Source: Paragordius varius (lineage: Eukaryota; Nematomorpha). Taken from it: a stretch of 64,000 bases of DNA. The translations under genes were made by a program, and so were the position numbers. The stretch lies in assembly GCA_964247055.1 (NCBI GenBank), contig OZ176058.1, forward strand, positions 1,860,001-1,924,000. Reading direction: 5' to 3'. Under the pieces are notes generated by a model that worked only from the letters and a program-made list of their open reading frames with translations, made no database searches and had not been told where the DNA came from. The first letter of the stretch is position 1. The number at the start of each line of letters is the position of its first letter. Shown here piece by piece: positions 1 through 14,700 of this stretch.

Positions 1-1284
1 TATTCATGGTTATATTATTAAACTTTTACTAAATAAGTTTTTTTTCAGATATTACAATTTTTATGGATGTTTAGGCAACTGATATATTACTTAACGTCGT
101 TTGAACTGTATATGAAAAAAACCTAATATTATGTTTAAGTGATAAAAAGACACGTTATATCAGTATGTAATTTTAATTTTATAGAAAAAAATTATTAATT
201 TTTATAGTTAAGCAATTTTTTAATTGTAATTATATTAAGTATAATTTAAACGGCTAACAGATATTAATATTCCTGATAATTATGATTGTGCATAAGCAGC
301 GATCCCGAATTTGAATTGTCAAAAAGCCAACCTTATTTAGCAAACATATGTAGCGAAAAAAATTATTAATTTTTTAATGGAAATCAGTATCATAAATGAA
401 AAATTTTTTGAGTAAAAATTGATGTAATTTATTTTTTATTATTAACTATACGGTTTGATCAGCACGCCTGGCCAAATTGTTTCCTTTAACATGCTTGTCA
501 TATTTCATATTTTCTATTCATATTAAAATATTTAGGATTTAATTTTCGTGTAATTTCCTGAAGAATACTATCAAAGAATCCTAAATATGAAAATCTATTA
601 TGCCATCTCTTTTTTTGTAAATACATTAAAAATATTAATTATAAGGACAAATCATTAAAAGAGAAGGTAAATTTAAAAAATAATATTTAATAAAACCTTG
701 ATTTTTTAAAAAACTTATCGTTTTGAACAAGATATCAAGTTGTAAATGGTAATCAATTTTATATTTTACAATATTGTAATATTATATAATTTAAACCTCA
801 ATTTCACCCTCAAACATTTTACAACTGGCGAACACTCATATTCACCCTAAGAATAAAATGAATGTCGCGAGGAAATGTTTCAATATGACATAATTTATCA
901 TTTTTACTAAACAAAATATTATATTTAAATATATCAAAATCGATAATTATTGATATTTGTTACGGGAAAAATATTTAAGGTTGAATTTTAAATGTTCAAG
1001 ATGGTTAATATAATTTTTAGGGGTATGATTTAAACATGAACAAATGTAATTTTTTCCTATTACAGTCATGTATCCTTTATTTTATCAAAAATTTATTTTT
1101 TTTTGTTAAATGGGTATTATAAAGAATGGAAAAACAAGAGTTCTATGGTAATTCTTATACTTTTTTGATTATGATATTGTTAATACCATAGAGCCCTTGT
1201 CTATTCTTTACCAATTGATAAAATAAAAGATACATGACTGTATTTGAAAACTTATTAATCACTTCTGTAATATATTTTTTCTAG
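1..1284 (+). other. Intron of the adenylyl cyclase gene (5' end outside window)
   Basis: No coding exon was found here on either strand. The stretch ends in the TTTTTTCTAG acceptor of the first visible cyclase exon. It contains a diverged FB1-like foldback (about 788-1010) and a MITE-B hairpin (1061-1242); the rest is AT-rich sequence in which I see nothing. Confidence 0.7.
1061..1242. mobile_element. MITE-B hairpin copy 1
   Basis: TACAGTCATGTATCCTTTAT at the left and ATACATGACTGTA at the right are inverted. The arms pair almost throughout, including an AGAGTTCTATGGTA / TACCATAGAGCCCTTG stem. TA ends suggest a Tc1/mariner-type, non-autonomous element. It lies in a cyclase intron, 42 bp before the first exon. 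Confidence 0.8.
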
Positions 1285-2158
1285 GTGTCCACTCTGGTAA
1301 CGTACTCTGTGGGATAATTGGTTTACTTAAATGGCAATACGATGTTTGGAGCGATGATGTCACTTTGGCAAATCTTATGGAATCTACTGGAAAGCCTGGG
1401 TATTAATTCAATATTTTTAATACAGAAACAATTAAAATCAAAAATTGACAAAATGTAAAATATGCTAATAGCGCTTCTACAACTGTATTCAAACCTTAAA
1501 TTTATTTAATATAACCTTTATATACATTAAAAATTTAAATTATACAGATAAAATGTAAGAAGATATATCTTTCTTCTAAAAGACTACCATACTTTTCTTA
1601 AATCAACATTTATAATATAACGTATCATTTTTGATCGGAAAATAAAAACTTGAGATTTTTATTTATACATTTCACACTTTATAATTAGGTTGATTATATC
1701 GTTTGAAAAAGTATGGTTAATTTTTGAATTTAAAATTTTGTTGTAAAATTTTGTTATTGTTTTACAAGGTTAAAATTAAACATTGTAATACATAACATTT
1801 TTATTAAAAATTTAGATATCTCAAGAGTATGTCATATAAATTTATTTATATTAACAACCAATATGATAGTTTGTATAAAAACAGTAATTTATATCAATAA
1901 ACATTAATTTTATTATCATTTTAATCTGTTTGTGAAATTTAGTTTTAAAATAAATTTAAACTCCTCAAACTAGGCCATCTTTATTTTATCTTTCTTTTTT
2001 AATCTTTACTGTATTTTAGAAAGGTGCACATTACAAGAGCTACGTTAGATTTTTTAAATAACGAATTTGAAGTGGAACCGGCACACGCGGCTGATCGAAA
2101 TCCATTTTTACGGGAAAATGGGATTGAAACGTTTTTTATAGTACCGTCGCCAAATTAT
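1285..2158 (+). other. ADCY: Adenylyl cyclase exons 1-2: end of C1a catalytic half
   Basis: Exon 1 reads [20 protein letters not shown] then [19 protein letters not shown], the glycine-rich and adenine-pocket stretch shared by all membrane cyclases. Exon 2 continues [20 protein letters not shown] and ends [12 protein letters not shown], the last strand of C1a. The two exons join in phase 2 across GG|A in the conserved Pro-Gly-Lys. This identifies the family beyond doubt. Confidence 0.95.
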
Positions 2159-5100
2159 GTATAAATACGTTTAAATATTTAAATACGTATTACATTGAAA
2201 ATTGAAATACACAGGCAAAATATAAAAACCAAAAAACAACTATTTTTTACAAGAGACAGCCATATGATTTATTTCTCTATTTATTTACTTTTTGAAATAT
2301 TTGTGTAATTTACATTCCTGTAACTCCGCGATTCAAAAAAATTGGTAGTTAAAATAGTCAAATTATTTAACACTTCAATATCTTTTCTTTTTTGTCAAGG
2401 GTTTACATTTCATGTATTAGATAAAAAAACTTTTATTTTGTACAGATTTGTGACTTCTAAAGTCTAAAATATGGACAACTCTAAAATACTTGAAACGAAC
2501 AGCTGTTATTAAAGTCAAAATATATTAAGTTTTTGAGGGTAAAATGTAGCTTATAGCTTTTTAGAGTTAATTATATCAAGTTATAATTATTTACCTGTTA
2601 CATTAGCGATTTAAAAACATTTATAGAAAAAAGGCGGTAAAAAAGTTTGAGATTTTTTACTATTTCACTTTTAAAATATTTTTTTAATAATGTCAATATT
2701 TCGGAAACATTATGGATTGATGCCTTAAATACTTTTTAAGATAATAAAATTCTAAATGGTTTGGGATATAAAACTACAATAGGTATTGGAGTGTTAAATA
2801 TGGTTTTCTTTTGACAATAAATATTTGTCTTTACGTTTTAACATATTGTCTCTATAATTAATATACCTAATTACTCCTAACCCTGTATTATGAGCTTTTA
2901 GAGTTAACAGCGCCTATAAACTATTTGATTCATAAGTGTATTATCATTATTTAAAACATAATCCTGATATACGTACAAAACCTAAAAATATATAGACAAA
3001 TATTTTTTAAAAGACAACCATACTAAACCTGAATTTTTCTCATATAAGATATTAAGTTACAACTGAAAAAAGATTGTGATAGTATTTTATAACATGCTTT
3101 TTGCCATTTAAAAAATCAGTTATATTGATATAAGATTTAAAAATTATGGTTGTCTTTTAGAAAAAAATATTTGTCCTTAGTTTTACGTTTTGTCCGCATA
3201 AGTTCAGTTTTTACTGTATTATATATCGGACAAAACAATTTATTTATATTAAATTTTGGTTTATTATTGATTCCAGAAAATTGATGATATCCTTCAAGAT
3301 GTCGATTTATTTGATTATGTACCCATATATGATCCTTTGTTTGTCCCACCCTCGACAATCAGCAATATCAACAAAATTCATAGAAAATCAATCCAAAACG
3401 AATCTCTAAACTCAAATTCAAACATAAATAATGATGAAATTAAAAGCCGCAGTAGAAATTTTTTGACCGTTAATAACGATAATGAATCCAGGAATATACA
3501 GTAATAATTGGAAATATACAGACAAAATTTTGTAAAAACATAAATACGAATTTTTTTTACATAATTTTTTCAGTAGACAAATATAATTGGATATATAGTT
3601 ATTTTTTTCTTTCATTACTATTTTAGCCTAAATTTATTTATACGGCAAATACAGTAAAAACTCAAATTATACGAAAAATGGTAAAAATATGAAGAAAAAT
3701 TTTTTTTAAAGACAACCATATTCTCATGGTTTATTTCAATATATAATCTTTGTTTTACTTGGCAAAGTGTGAAAAGATGTATATAACTTAAAATTATTTC
3801 TTTATTTTACAATTGATACATGACTTATATGAAAAAAATTAAGGTTTAAAAAAGTATGGTTGTCTTTTAAAAAAAACATATGTCATTATATTTAAACTCT
3901 TGTCTGTATAATTTCAGTTTTTATTGTATAACTAATATATTACAAAGTATATAATATAGATATAAATTGGTAACATCACTAATTAAATATTTTACAACTG
4001 TAATTAAGTTGTTTATATAGGAAAAATCAAGTTTTAAAAAGTATGGTCATTGTCTTTCGAAAAAAAATATTTGTCTTTTAGTTTTTACGTCGTTTTGTCT
4101 GTATAATTTCGTTTTTTAATCTGTAAATAATAATAATAATAGAGGAGATGGTATCAAACGCTTAAGTAGCGCGCGAGAACGAAAATCTTCAACTTCGCTG
4201 TTAAATCTCAAAGGCGGAAGAAAATATATGGAAACATGGGGTGGAACTAAACTGTTTGAGCCCAACATTGATATAACTAAAAAGGTTTTATAAAGTTTTT
4301 GCTTTTGCCATTCAAATGCATATTGCAATAAAAATGAAAGTTATAAAGAAAAAAAAAACGTAAAAAATTTAAACAAAACATTAGTTAATAATGTTAATAA
4401 AATGATATATTTTCCCTTTTTTTATTTAACTTTTGTTCAAATAGTTATTATATAATACTACCAAATGACATTTAAATTCCTTTCCTTCAACTTAAAAGGA
4501 TAGGCTAATATAAAAATTATGGCTTTATAAAAAAATTATCTTGTTTTTATATATTTTACGTTTTATATTTTGTATTTTATTATGTTTATATATGAATTTA
4601 ATATTTGCATGTTAAAATAGTATATTGTCGGAAAAAAGTACAATGAATATACAGTAAAAATTGAAATTATACGGACAAGAAGTAAAGATATAAAAACAAA
4701 TATTTTTTTGCTAAAAGGCAACCATACTTTTTAAATCTTCATTTATTTGAATATAACTCTTTATTTAATATTTCTAAGTGATTAGTAGATATATTTTATT
4801 GAGGAAAAATTAAGGTTAGAATAAGTTTGGTTGTCTTTTGGAAAAAATATTTGGCTCTATATTTTTACGTACTGTCGGTATGATATCAATTTTTACTGTA
4901 ATACTATACAGAAATGTTATTATATTGCATAGCAACATTTGCTATAAATTGTAAATTATACCGTTAAATGGGTATGAGGCGTTGATTAGATATATCCTTG
5001 CAAATATATCAAACTTTTTGCAACTATATCGTTTTATGAAAAATAAAATAAAATATAATTATTTTAATGATATGCCTACTAACTACACAAATTTGATATA

Positions 5101-8100
5101 AAAATCAATTGATTTAAATATAATTATATAAATTTTTATTTTAGACTCTCTCCGTATTCGAAAACAGTATGTTTGGGCACGGTAGTGTATGGAATTACAA
5201 GTAATCATATATTTTCAATATATTAAATTCGCCGAAAATACAGTAAAAATTGCGATTATACAGACAAAACATAAAGAGCAAAATATTTTTTAGACGACCG
5301 CTGTTGTACTTTTGAAAACATCATTGATTTTTGAAAAATATATTACTAATTATTTTATATACAAGGTATGTAATAGAGTTTTACAGTAAAAATTGAAATT
5401 ATAGGGACAAAATGTAAAAATATAAAGACAATTTTTTTTTCAAAATATAACCTCATACTTTTATAAACAATAAATTATCCTATAAAAACTATTTAATTAA
5501 TATCACTGATTGTGTTACCAATTTACATTTCTATATTATACTTTGTAGTTTAAAACAATAAGTTATATTTAAAAAAATGAAGATTAAAAAAGTATGGTTA
5601 TCTTCATTTAAAAAAAATATTTTTCTTTATATTTTTACGTTTGGTCCGGATAATTTCAATTTTTATTGGTACCTAAATCAATTATGTCTTTTACTATTGT
5701 GAATAAATATTTAATGATAAAAATAAGGATTAAAATAGGTTCTTTGCGAAAATCCTTACAAAAAAATAAAATATACTGAAAAACGTAATGAAAACAGATA
5801 TTTTTTTGTCCATAAGACAATCATATTTTTTAAACTCAAACTTTTCATATATTAATTTTATAATTATGATTGTAAAATATAGATTTGAATTATAAATACA
5901 TACCTTTATTCCATACTTTGAACATGCAATAAATTATACTAAAAAATTAAAATTTCAATAAAAATTCAGCGGTCGTTTTAAAATTATTTTTCTTTTTACG
6001 TTTTGACTTTATAATTTAAATTTATTGTAATTATGCTTAAAAATGGTTATTTTTGAATAATTTTATTCAAAAATATTTTTTTAAAAGCATATTTATATAC
6101 AAGTATATATATTCCTAATTGGTAATTTTATAGATCGTGGTCCAATTATGAATACATATCCCCACTGTTCTTTCATTACAGGGACCGTGTGCTAGAAAGC
6201 AATTATATTTTACAGTTTCGAAATAGCTATTTCCGACGAGCTCTAATTTTTCATACAGTTATAACGGTATGCAGCGTTGCAGCTTACCTTGTACTATTTA
6301 GGAGGTCAGTATTGAAACAACAATAAAAATTAAATTAACTTTTTTGGGGGGATCAATATTAAATATTATACAGTGAAACTTGAAATTATACTATGGACAA
6401 CGTAAAAAAAAAACTAATATTTTTTAAAAAAACAAACTATACTTTTTTAAATTTAAATTTCTATCATATATTTGATTTATTTCTATTATAAAATATATAT
6501 AATTGATTGTGTTACCAAAATAATCTATTTTATACTTTGTTAAACAATGATTTTATATTAAAAAAATCAATATTTAAAAAATATGGTTGTCTTTTGAAAA
6601 AATTACTTGTCTTTATATTTTTACGTTTTGTCCGCATAATTTCAATTTTCACTGTATGTTGATAACATGGGGTGATTTGGACAAAAAAACGGGCCTCATC
6701 GAAAAACATATGGACTTTAATTATACTAAATTGAAATTTACGAACAAAATGTAAAAATATAAAGGCAAAATTTTTTCTAAAGACAACCTCATACTTTTTT
6801 AAACCTTAATTTATCCTATACCCAACATTGAATAACAATCGTAAAATACATAATTAATTGTGTTACCAATTGACATCATTATAATTTATAGTTTAAAACA
6901 ATGAGTTATATTTAAAAAAATCAAGATTAACAAAGTATGGTTGTTTTTTTTGATAAAATTCGTCTTTTTTTCAAGTTTTGTCCGTATAATTTCGATTTTT
7001 ACTGTAACATACCTGAAATAATTACTAAAAATACGAATACTATATCAATCATTGTAAGTTCGGTGTAATTTGAAAAAAACTCTTACAATATTTGTGTTAG
7101 GAAGGAATATTACTAAATATTTTATTAATAGCAATATTTTGCGTGGAATCGTATTTTTTTGTTAATTTTCCAAATTCCAATAAATTATATATAAAATATT
7201 CAGAGGGCCGTATAATGTTAAACCCCCCCCCCCCCCCCCCCGGTTTCAAGAAAAATTAATTGCGTTTTTAAAAATTTATTTAATCATTAAATTAGAATAT
7301 AATTTAAATATTTTACAATTTTTACCAATCAAAAAAGAATCTTTTGCGTAAATTTTTTAATTTATAAAATATATTTATTTAAAAGGGCCGAAATATTCCC
7401 AATTTTCATTAATACAGTAAAAATTGAAATTATACGGACTTAATTATAAAATACAAAGAAATATTTTTTTCTAAAAGACAACAATATTTTTTAAACCTTA
7501 ATTTTTCTAATAATAAATATATAATTACCACTTAAAATATTTAATTGATTGTGTTACCAAAATACATCTCTATTTAAAAGTTTGCAAATTTAAACAATGA
7601 TGTAAATTAAAAAAATTACGATTTGAATAAATATGGTTGCCTTTTAAATAAAAATATTTGTATTTATAATTTTTACGCTTTGTCCGTATATTATCAATTT
7701 GTATTGTATAAATTATCTTTATATTTTACGTTTTGTTCGTATATTTCCAAATTTTACAGTATTAACGATTAAACTAAAAGTTTTTTTTACTATTATGTGA
7801 AATTAAATCAAATATTGCTGTAATATTTTAGGTATATGAGTTTGACTATTGCATTTTACCTGTACCTTCTATTCGTAATCACGATAACACTGGCATATAA
7901 TATCCCCCATTGGCTGGGAAGGGTAATTTTATTGAATCTTTGCAATAAAAAAATGAAATTTTTTTAGTTTAAATATAATTTTGATTTTTTATAAATTACC
8001 AGTTTTTTACACAGGGTGAGCCCTAACTGGGGCCTTAATTCAAAAAAAGGGCGAAGCAATTGTCGGGGCATTCATTAATGATTATATTTTTTCGCATTTG

Positions 8101-11100
8101 GATTTGAATGGGTCCACCGGTTTTCCGGAAACAGATTACAAAGCCAGAATTTTCCATTTTTATAAATATATATATTATTGATATTAATTCTTGGGGAATT
8201 TAATGTAACTATTCTTATAAAAATAATTCTACCTTTTTAACCAATATGGTTTTTACAAGCAGGGTTGTCCAACACGCTTTTTCGTTGAGTAAAAATGTTT
8301 AAAAAAATATTAAAAATAAAAAATTGTTTTTTTAATCAAAAATTTACGATTTTTTATAAAATATTTCATCCAAATTTAAGCTCAAAATAAATAAAAAACC
8401 AATAGTTATCAAAGCAGCCGCATAGATGATTGTGTTTGTTACCCTCGTTTTAAACATTCTTAACTTTTATTATAACTGTTTTTATTTTTTGCACAGTACA
8501 GTATGAGTATAAATACATTTCTAATTAAATTATTGTCAGATAACATTTACAGCGAAGAGTTTTATGATTTGCTGCTGTGGTTGGATATATGCAACATATG
8601 AATTTTGTTCTTTTTTTCCTTTAACCTATAGTATTAACTAGTATTAAGGGAAAACTAGCAATATATATCATTTACAATACAAAACTACCTTGAACAATTT
8701 AAATTCACCCTCCTAAAATAAATTAGGTGCTTTTTAAGAATTATAAATAATATTTTTTTATATTTTCAAAAAATCAAATTTTGTGTAAAATTAAAATATA
8801 TTGAAAAATACTTTGCCATTAAGATATATATCATATTAATGAGAGTTATATTAACCCAAAATACATAATTTATTTATAGGGTGAATTTGAATTGTTCAAG
8901 GGTGAATTTAAAGTATTTGAGGGCGAATTTGAATTATGGGTGAATTTTTAAGAGGGAATTCGAAATGTAAATTGTATATTTTTACCGACCTTGTAAAAAG
9001 CAATTTATGAATAAAAAATTATAAAGACAAAACGTAAAATCAGTATTTTTACAATGACAGCCATTCTTTTATAAACCTAATTATTTGCATAAATGCTGAC
9101 AATATCTAAGTATATATTGGAATGTGTCGCGAATTTACTTTTCTACCTCCTATTTTTCCAGCACATGATGTTATTAATAAATATCGTTATTTTATAGAAT
9201 ATAATTAGTGTTTAAATTCTTACCGTTTGTCTGTAAAATTCTATTTTTGATTTAAAAATTCTTTTAATTATCTCTTAAACAATAACCAATGAGTTTTTTC
9301 TTTTGTCCTTAAAATTTTAAATTTCAGGGTAAATTTACAACAGTTTTTTCCTTGTTAACTTTAATATACATTCTACACATATTTATTGTGAAATAAAACT
9401 GTAAATATTAAATCCTTTAATGGTAAATGATGGATTGATTATATTTGTAATAACAGTTGTAAAATCCGTAATATAATGATAATCGAAAATAATTATTAAC
9501 AGAAATTATAAACGATGTGCAAAACCCTTTCATCAATAGTTGGTGTTTTCACATAACGATTTCGTATATATATCCAACTTTGCAATTTTGGTATAAATGC
9601 GTTCGGTTATATGAATTCTAAATTTAATTGAATTAAACTCAAAATTTAAAAATAAACTGAAAATTAACACTACGATTAATTTTCTATTTGACTTTCGATT
9701 ATCATTATATTACGGATTTTACAACTGTTATTAAATCTTTTCGGTATATACACATTGTTGGAGACAAATTTTAATTACTAATCAACTTTATTTATAAATT
9801 TATCCTTTCACCCATTTTTTCCCTCTAGAATCCACCCCACGCACTCTTTCAAAACATATTTGGCAATTATCATCATTCACACAATAGAACAATCAATAGT
9901 CGTAACGTTTCAACTAACATTTTTGGATTAACTCCTCATCATCATGAAAAGAACAGAAAAAATTCTCATTCTATGCCTACTCATGTTTCATCCCACAGTA
10001 GTAAACCAAAAAAGATTCATAAATCTTCAACTGCGCTTTCAACGCATGATTTAGTTAATAGTCGAGGGAGTACCACCATGTCCCCAGCTATAAAATTCCG
10101 AAAAATTGGCAAAAATATTGGCGTAGCGGCTTGTATTTTCTTCCCGCTAAATGCTTTGCTACTAACTACTTTGGTATATATATATATATATATATATGTT
10201 TTGAATTGGTTTTATTTACGGGGAAGTGACCGCTATTTATATCTTTTTTGGTTGTTTAACATACTATGGTTTTATAGTAGGGGTAACTATAACTTACAAA
10301 AATATGCCCACACAATATTTTTTCGAAAAATTGATATTTTTTAAACAACCCTAAAAGTCTATTCAATTAATATCCAACTATAAAAATTCAGATTGTTTTT
10401 ACATTTAACTATGTTTAAAATCAAATAAATTAATTATAGACACCCATATATATACAGTAAAAATAATATTATACGAATAAAACTTGAAAAAATAAAGACG
10501 AATATTTTTTTCAAAAAGACAACCATACTCTTTTAATCTTGATTTGTTAACTTGTTTTAAACAACAAAGTATATAAAATCGTAAATTGGTAACTGATCAT
10601 TATGTATTTACGATTGTAATTAAATGTTTTTTATAGGGTAAATTAGTGTATAAAAAAGCGTGATTGTCTTTTGAAAAAAAATTTCTCTTTATTTTTACAT
10701 TTTCTTCGTATAATTTAAATTTTTTCTGTATAAAATGCTGCCCACGAAACTATTTGTGTTGTAGCATTCCTGGTTTATTAGAGTTTTGTAATAATAATTA
10801 TTTTTTTACTCATTTTATACTTATATTTATTGCCAATTTTGATCTTTTAAAAAAAATAAAAAATTGGAAAATTCAGATAAGGACCTTACGATTTTCTATT
10901 TTTTAATATTTATCTTGTGTAATGCGTTTTAAAGGCTATAAAAAATTTAAATTTATCGCAATAATACCTTTTTTTAAATTATTTGATTTGCATATTGATT
11001 TAATATAAATATATATATGCGACAGCAAAAATTCAACTTATTATGACAAAACGTGAAAACACAAACACAGATATGTTTTTAAAAAACAACCATATTTTTT

Positions 11101-11735
11101 AAGCCCTATTTTACCATTTAAATTATTTTACCACAGTGGTGAATTATATAATTGTAGCCATTTACATTCTATGAATGATTAAAAAATGAATATTAAAAAA
11201 TACAGTAGTCTTTTTACGCATTATATATATTCTTTATATTTCACGTTTTACAATCATGTATCTCTTATTTATTTACAAAAAATTTTCTTTCGTTAAATGG
11301 GTATAAATTTGTTAAAGACTGAAAACAATAGCTCCTGGTATTAACAATATCATATTCATAAAAAAAGTATAAGAATTATAATACTCTTGTTTTTTCCAAT
11401 ATTTACCAAATATTTCTACCCATTAACTAAAAAAATTTTTTTGATAAAATAAGGGAGACATGACTGTATATGTTGTAGTTTCATTTTTAACTGCATTAAA
11501 TTTTTAATATTACATTTGGCTGAGATTTACCAACTGAGATTTATTCTTTAAATTATTTTATAAATACACAGGTTATATATTATCGAACAAACAATCAAAA
11601 TATATCAAATTATATGGGTTCTAAAGCCCCACCTCTGACCACTTCAACTGCATATAATACAAACAATGGAATACCAGTTAACAATTACGAGTTCTCTGCA
11701 CTATCTAGCCTTTTTTACTATAATGTAAGACAATT

Positions 11736-11777
<42 letters not shown>

Positions 11778-14700
11778 TAAAAATGGAGTTATGTAAAATT
11801 AATAAGGTATATACAGTTAAAATTCTGAAATATGAGAAAAGCGACATCATAAAGAAATTATGCGAAATGTTGTGCACACAATTTTTATATAAATTATAAA
11901 AAATAGCTTTAAAAGCGGCATTTTTGATTCATAGAGAAATATTTATTGTTTTTATGATTTAAAATATACGACTATAAAAAAAATATAAAATAAGGCAGAG
12001 ACTTTTTTAGAAAATTTGTTAAAATTATCAATTGTAATGAGATCTTTCATAATAGTTTATGCAAATCATAAAATATGACATTTTTTATAAATTATCTAAA
12101 TTTTCGCGGGCCGAGTAAATTAGAGGGCCGCATATTGGTCAAACCTAATTTCCTGATAAAATGCTTTTTCTAATTTTTATATTTTTTTCTTTTAGTATTT
12201 ACTAGCTCTTATACTCATCTCACTGGCAACCGTTTCATTTTGTTTGCAAAACACATTTTTAACCAAATTTATTTTTCTATTCCTGGCTCTTGTAATCAAT
12301 ATAACTGCTATATTATTACTTACACGGTCACCACTCCTTGTTATTGTTCAAGGCGATTCCAATATGCTAAATGGAGGCAAAAATAAAAGTATGCCAGAAT
12401 CAAAAATTTATTATCAAAATAAGCAAGAAATGTCAAAATTTCATGGTTCTTTTACACCGCTGGGTAATGGACATGCATTTGCAACCGTGGCACAAACTAT
12501 GAAAAGTATATTGAAAGATGATAGCTTAGAAAGTGATTCTAATAATAATATTCATCCAAATATGATGCCATATTACATGACAAAACAAGAAAGGTTATTA
12601 AATTTTAAAAAAAATTATTTCAACTAAACAAAAAAATATAATAAGGAATCTGAAATGCACACACAGAGAGAGAAATAGATACACATTCCTTTTTTAATAT
12701 TTAATATTTTGAAATTCATTGACGTAAGTTGCGAAACTTGTCAATCTTATCCTATAGTATTCTTTGCTTTTAAAAATTATATTAAATAAAAAACCATTTT
12801 GTTTTAAAAACTTGATTCAAAATACAAACTATTGTTTGGAGTTGCCAAAAGGGGAATAGTTTTGTAAATTGGTAACACATATACAATAGCGAGCACTATT
12901 ATGGGCCATATCTGTTTTTAAATGATAAAAGGGTTTTAATTTACATGTCTGTCACCATGTAGCACGAGATTTTTCGTTTTTTATTAGTTAGATTTTGGAA
13001 AATTGTATAGATGTATAAAGTCTTCAATTAAATATGTATAATTAATCTTTATGGCAACTGACATATAAAATACACTTTTAGCAATTTTTACAGATATTAC
13101 CTATAACAATGCTCGTTAATGTTTTGCGCAATCACAACAATTATAGAAATATAAAATATGGTGTTTTTTGCAATAATATATTAGTTTTTTTTGTGTTTTG
13201 TGTAGATGTAATTTCAATCGTTGTTACCGTATTTAATTAATTTGAGAATATTTTACAACATTAACATGTGATTGTGATAAATTGCAAATGGAGAAAGAAA
13301 TTTGTTGATAAAAAATGTCTTATATCAAAATGAAGAATTAATAGCTTACAAAATCTCATTAATATTTTTTTAGATCATCCGAAAATCACCGATCCTATTT
13401 TCGTTCTCGTTCAATTATAGCTTTACTACTTATATGCATATGCTTGTGCATTTATGACCGCATGGTATTATTATTACTCCACATAAAGATAAAAATTATA
13501 CATACAAAATGTAAATACTAACAAACAAATGTAATTTTTTAAAAATGGTATAACCAAATGTCTAAAACCTTGATTGGGCCATAGATATAGGGAAATTTAT
13601 AATATTAACTCACTCTATTATATAATTCAATTGTAATTTGAGAGTTTATATGAAAAAAATTGAGGTTTGAAAAAGTTAGAAGGTTTTTTGTTAAAACTTA
13701 TTTGCTTGCTTTTAGTTTTTACATTTTGTCTGTATAATATAATTCCAATTTTACTATGATATTAACATTTGAAAGAAAATTTTTGATTCCCTTTTTAATA
13801 ATCAAAATAATTTTTTATAGGATTATTCCCATACCTTGAACTTTTAGGGTTAAAAACTTGAAACAAACGTTGATCCTTAATTCATAAACACATTTAAGAA
13901 TCTACTCTGTAATAATTTTTTTTAAAAAAACTTGTTATCCGCAACATGTCTCTTTTTAAAGAGATATTAAAATTGCTAATTTATATATGGTATTTTTAAT
14001 AACATTTTTAGATCTTTAAAATATTTTATAACCAAAAAAAGATTAAAATTAAATTTTATAAAATACTGTAAACATCAAATTTATACGGACAAAACGTAAA
14101 AATAAAAAGACAAACAATTCTATCTAAAAGACAACCATATTTTTTTAATTCTATATTTTTCCCATATAAATGATTTATTTACAATTATAAAATATATAAT
14201 TGGTTGTGTTACCAATATACATCTCTTTTCCATATTTTACAATTTTTAATAATTATCTAAATTTTTAAAATTCAAGATTTGAAAAAGTATGGGTTGTCTT
14301 TTAAAATAAAATTTTGTCTTTATTTTACATTTTGTCCATATTATAATTTCAATTTTTACTGTAATTTTATAACCAAAAAAAGCTTAAATTTTTTTTTCAA
14401 ATAATTATTTTACTATTAATAATCATAAATCACAAAATAGGTTGAATATGACAATCGTTTAGATTTCTATTGGAGATCTCGATTTAGTTCAGATAGAGAA
14501 CAGTTAGAAACCATGGGATCCCTGAATAAAGTTTTGTTGGAAAATATTTTACCGGCACATATTGCTACCTACTTTCTCTCAAACACAAAATCTTTTACGG
14601 TTTTTATTTAAGCATCATACTTTTGTTTTTTTTCAGTATACTCCTTATTTTTGGGCAAAATTTAATTGAATTTTTTTGAGTTATATTTTTTAGGCTACCT

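Larger units (their letters stand above)
3277..5200 (+). other. ADCY: Adenylyl cyclase exons 3-5: C1b linker
   Basis: About 140 hydrophilic residues follow C1a: [16 protein letters not shown], an Asn/Ser-rich run, then [16 protein letters not shown], and [14 protein letters not shown], which matches the Met-Glu-Thr-Trp-Gly motif found in C1b of several cyclases. Exon 5 ([19 protein letters not shown]) leads to the membrane. Arg/Ser clusters such as RERKSS look like kinase sites, but this is inference. Exon 3 ends CA|GTAATA, and that donor lies in a MITE-A terminal repeat. Confidence 0.85.
6182..13464 (+). other. ADCY: Adenylyl cyclase exons 6-11: second transmembrane cluster
   Basis: Six hydrophobic helices are visible, as expected for M7-M12: [20 protein letters not shown] (exon 6), [19 protein letters not shown] (exon 7), [19 protein letters not shown] (end of exon 8), two in exon 10 ([17 protein letters not shown] and [18 protein letters not shown]), and [14 protein letters not shown] (exon 11). 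Exon 8 carries a long His/Ser/Lys-rich insert of about 90 residues between helices. Exon 9 and the rest of exon 10 are long polar loops, with an NIS sequon in exon 9. These loops are longer than is usual for the family. Exon 10 stays open past its donor to a TAA at 12625-12627, so intron retention would truncate the protein. Confidence 0.85.

Noticed and set aside
9973-10344. Stand-alone 123-residue gene
   Set aside because: The first part is cyclase exon 8; the rest runs through the TA repeat into intron.
12244-12627. Stand-alone 127-residue membrane protein
   Set aside because: It is cyclase exon 10 (starting 12196) plus a few intron bases; splicing at 12593 joins in phase to exon 11.
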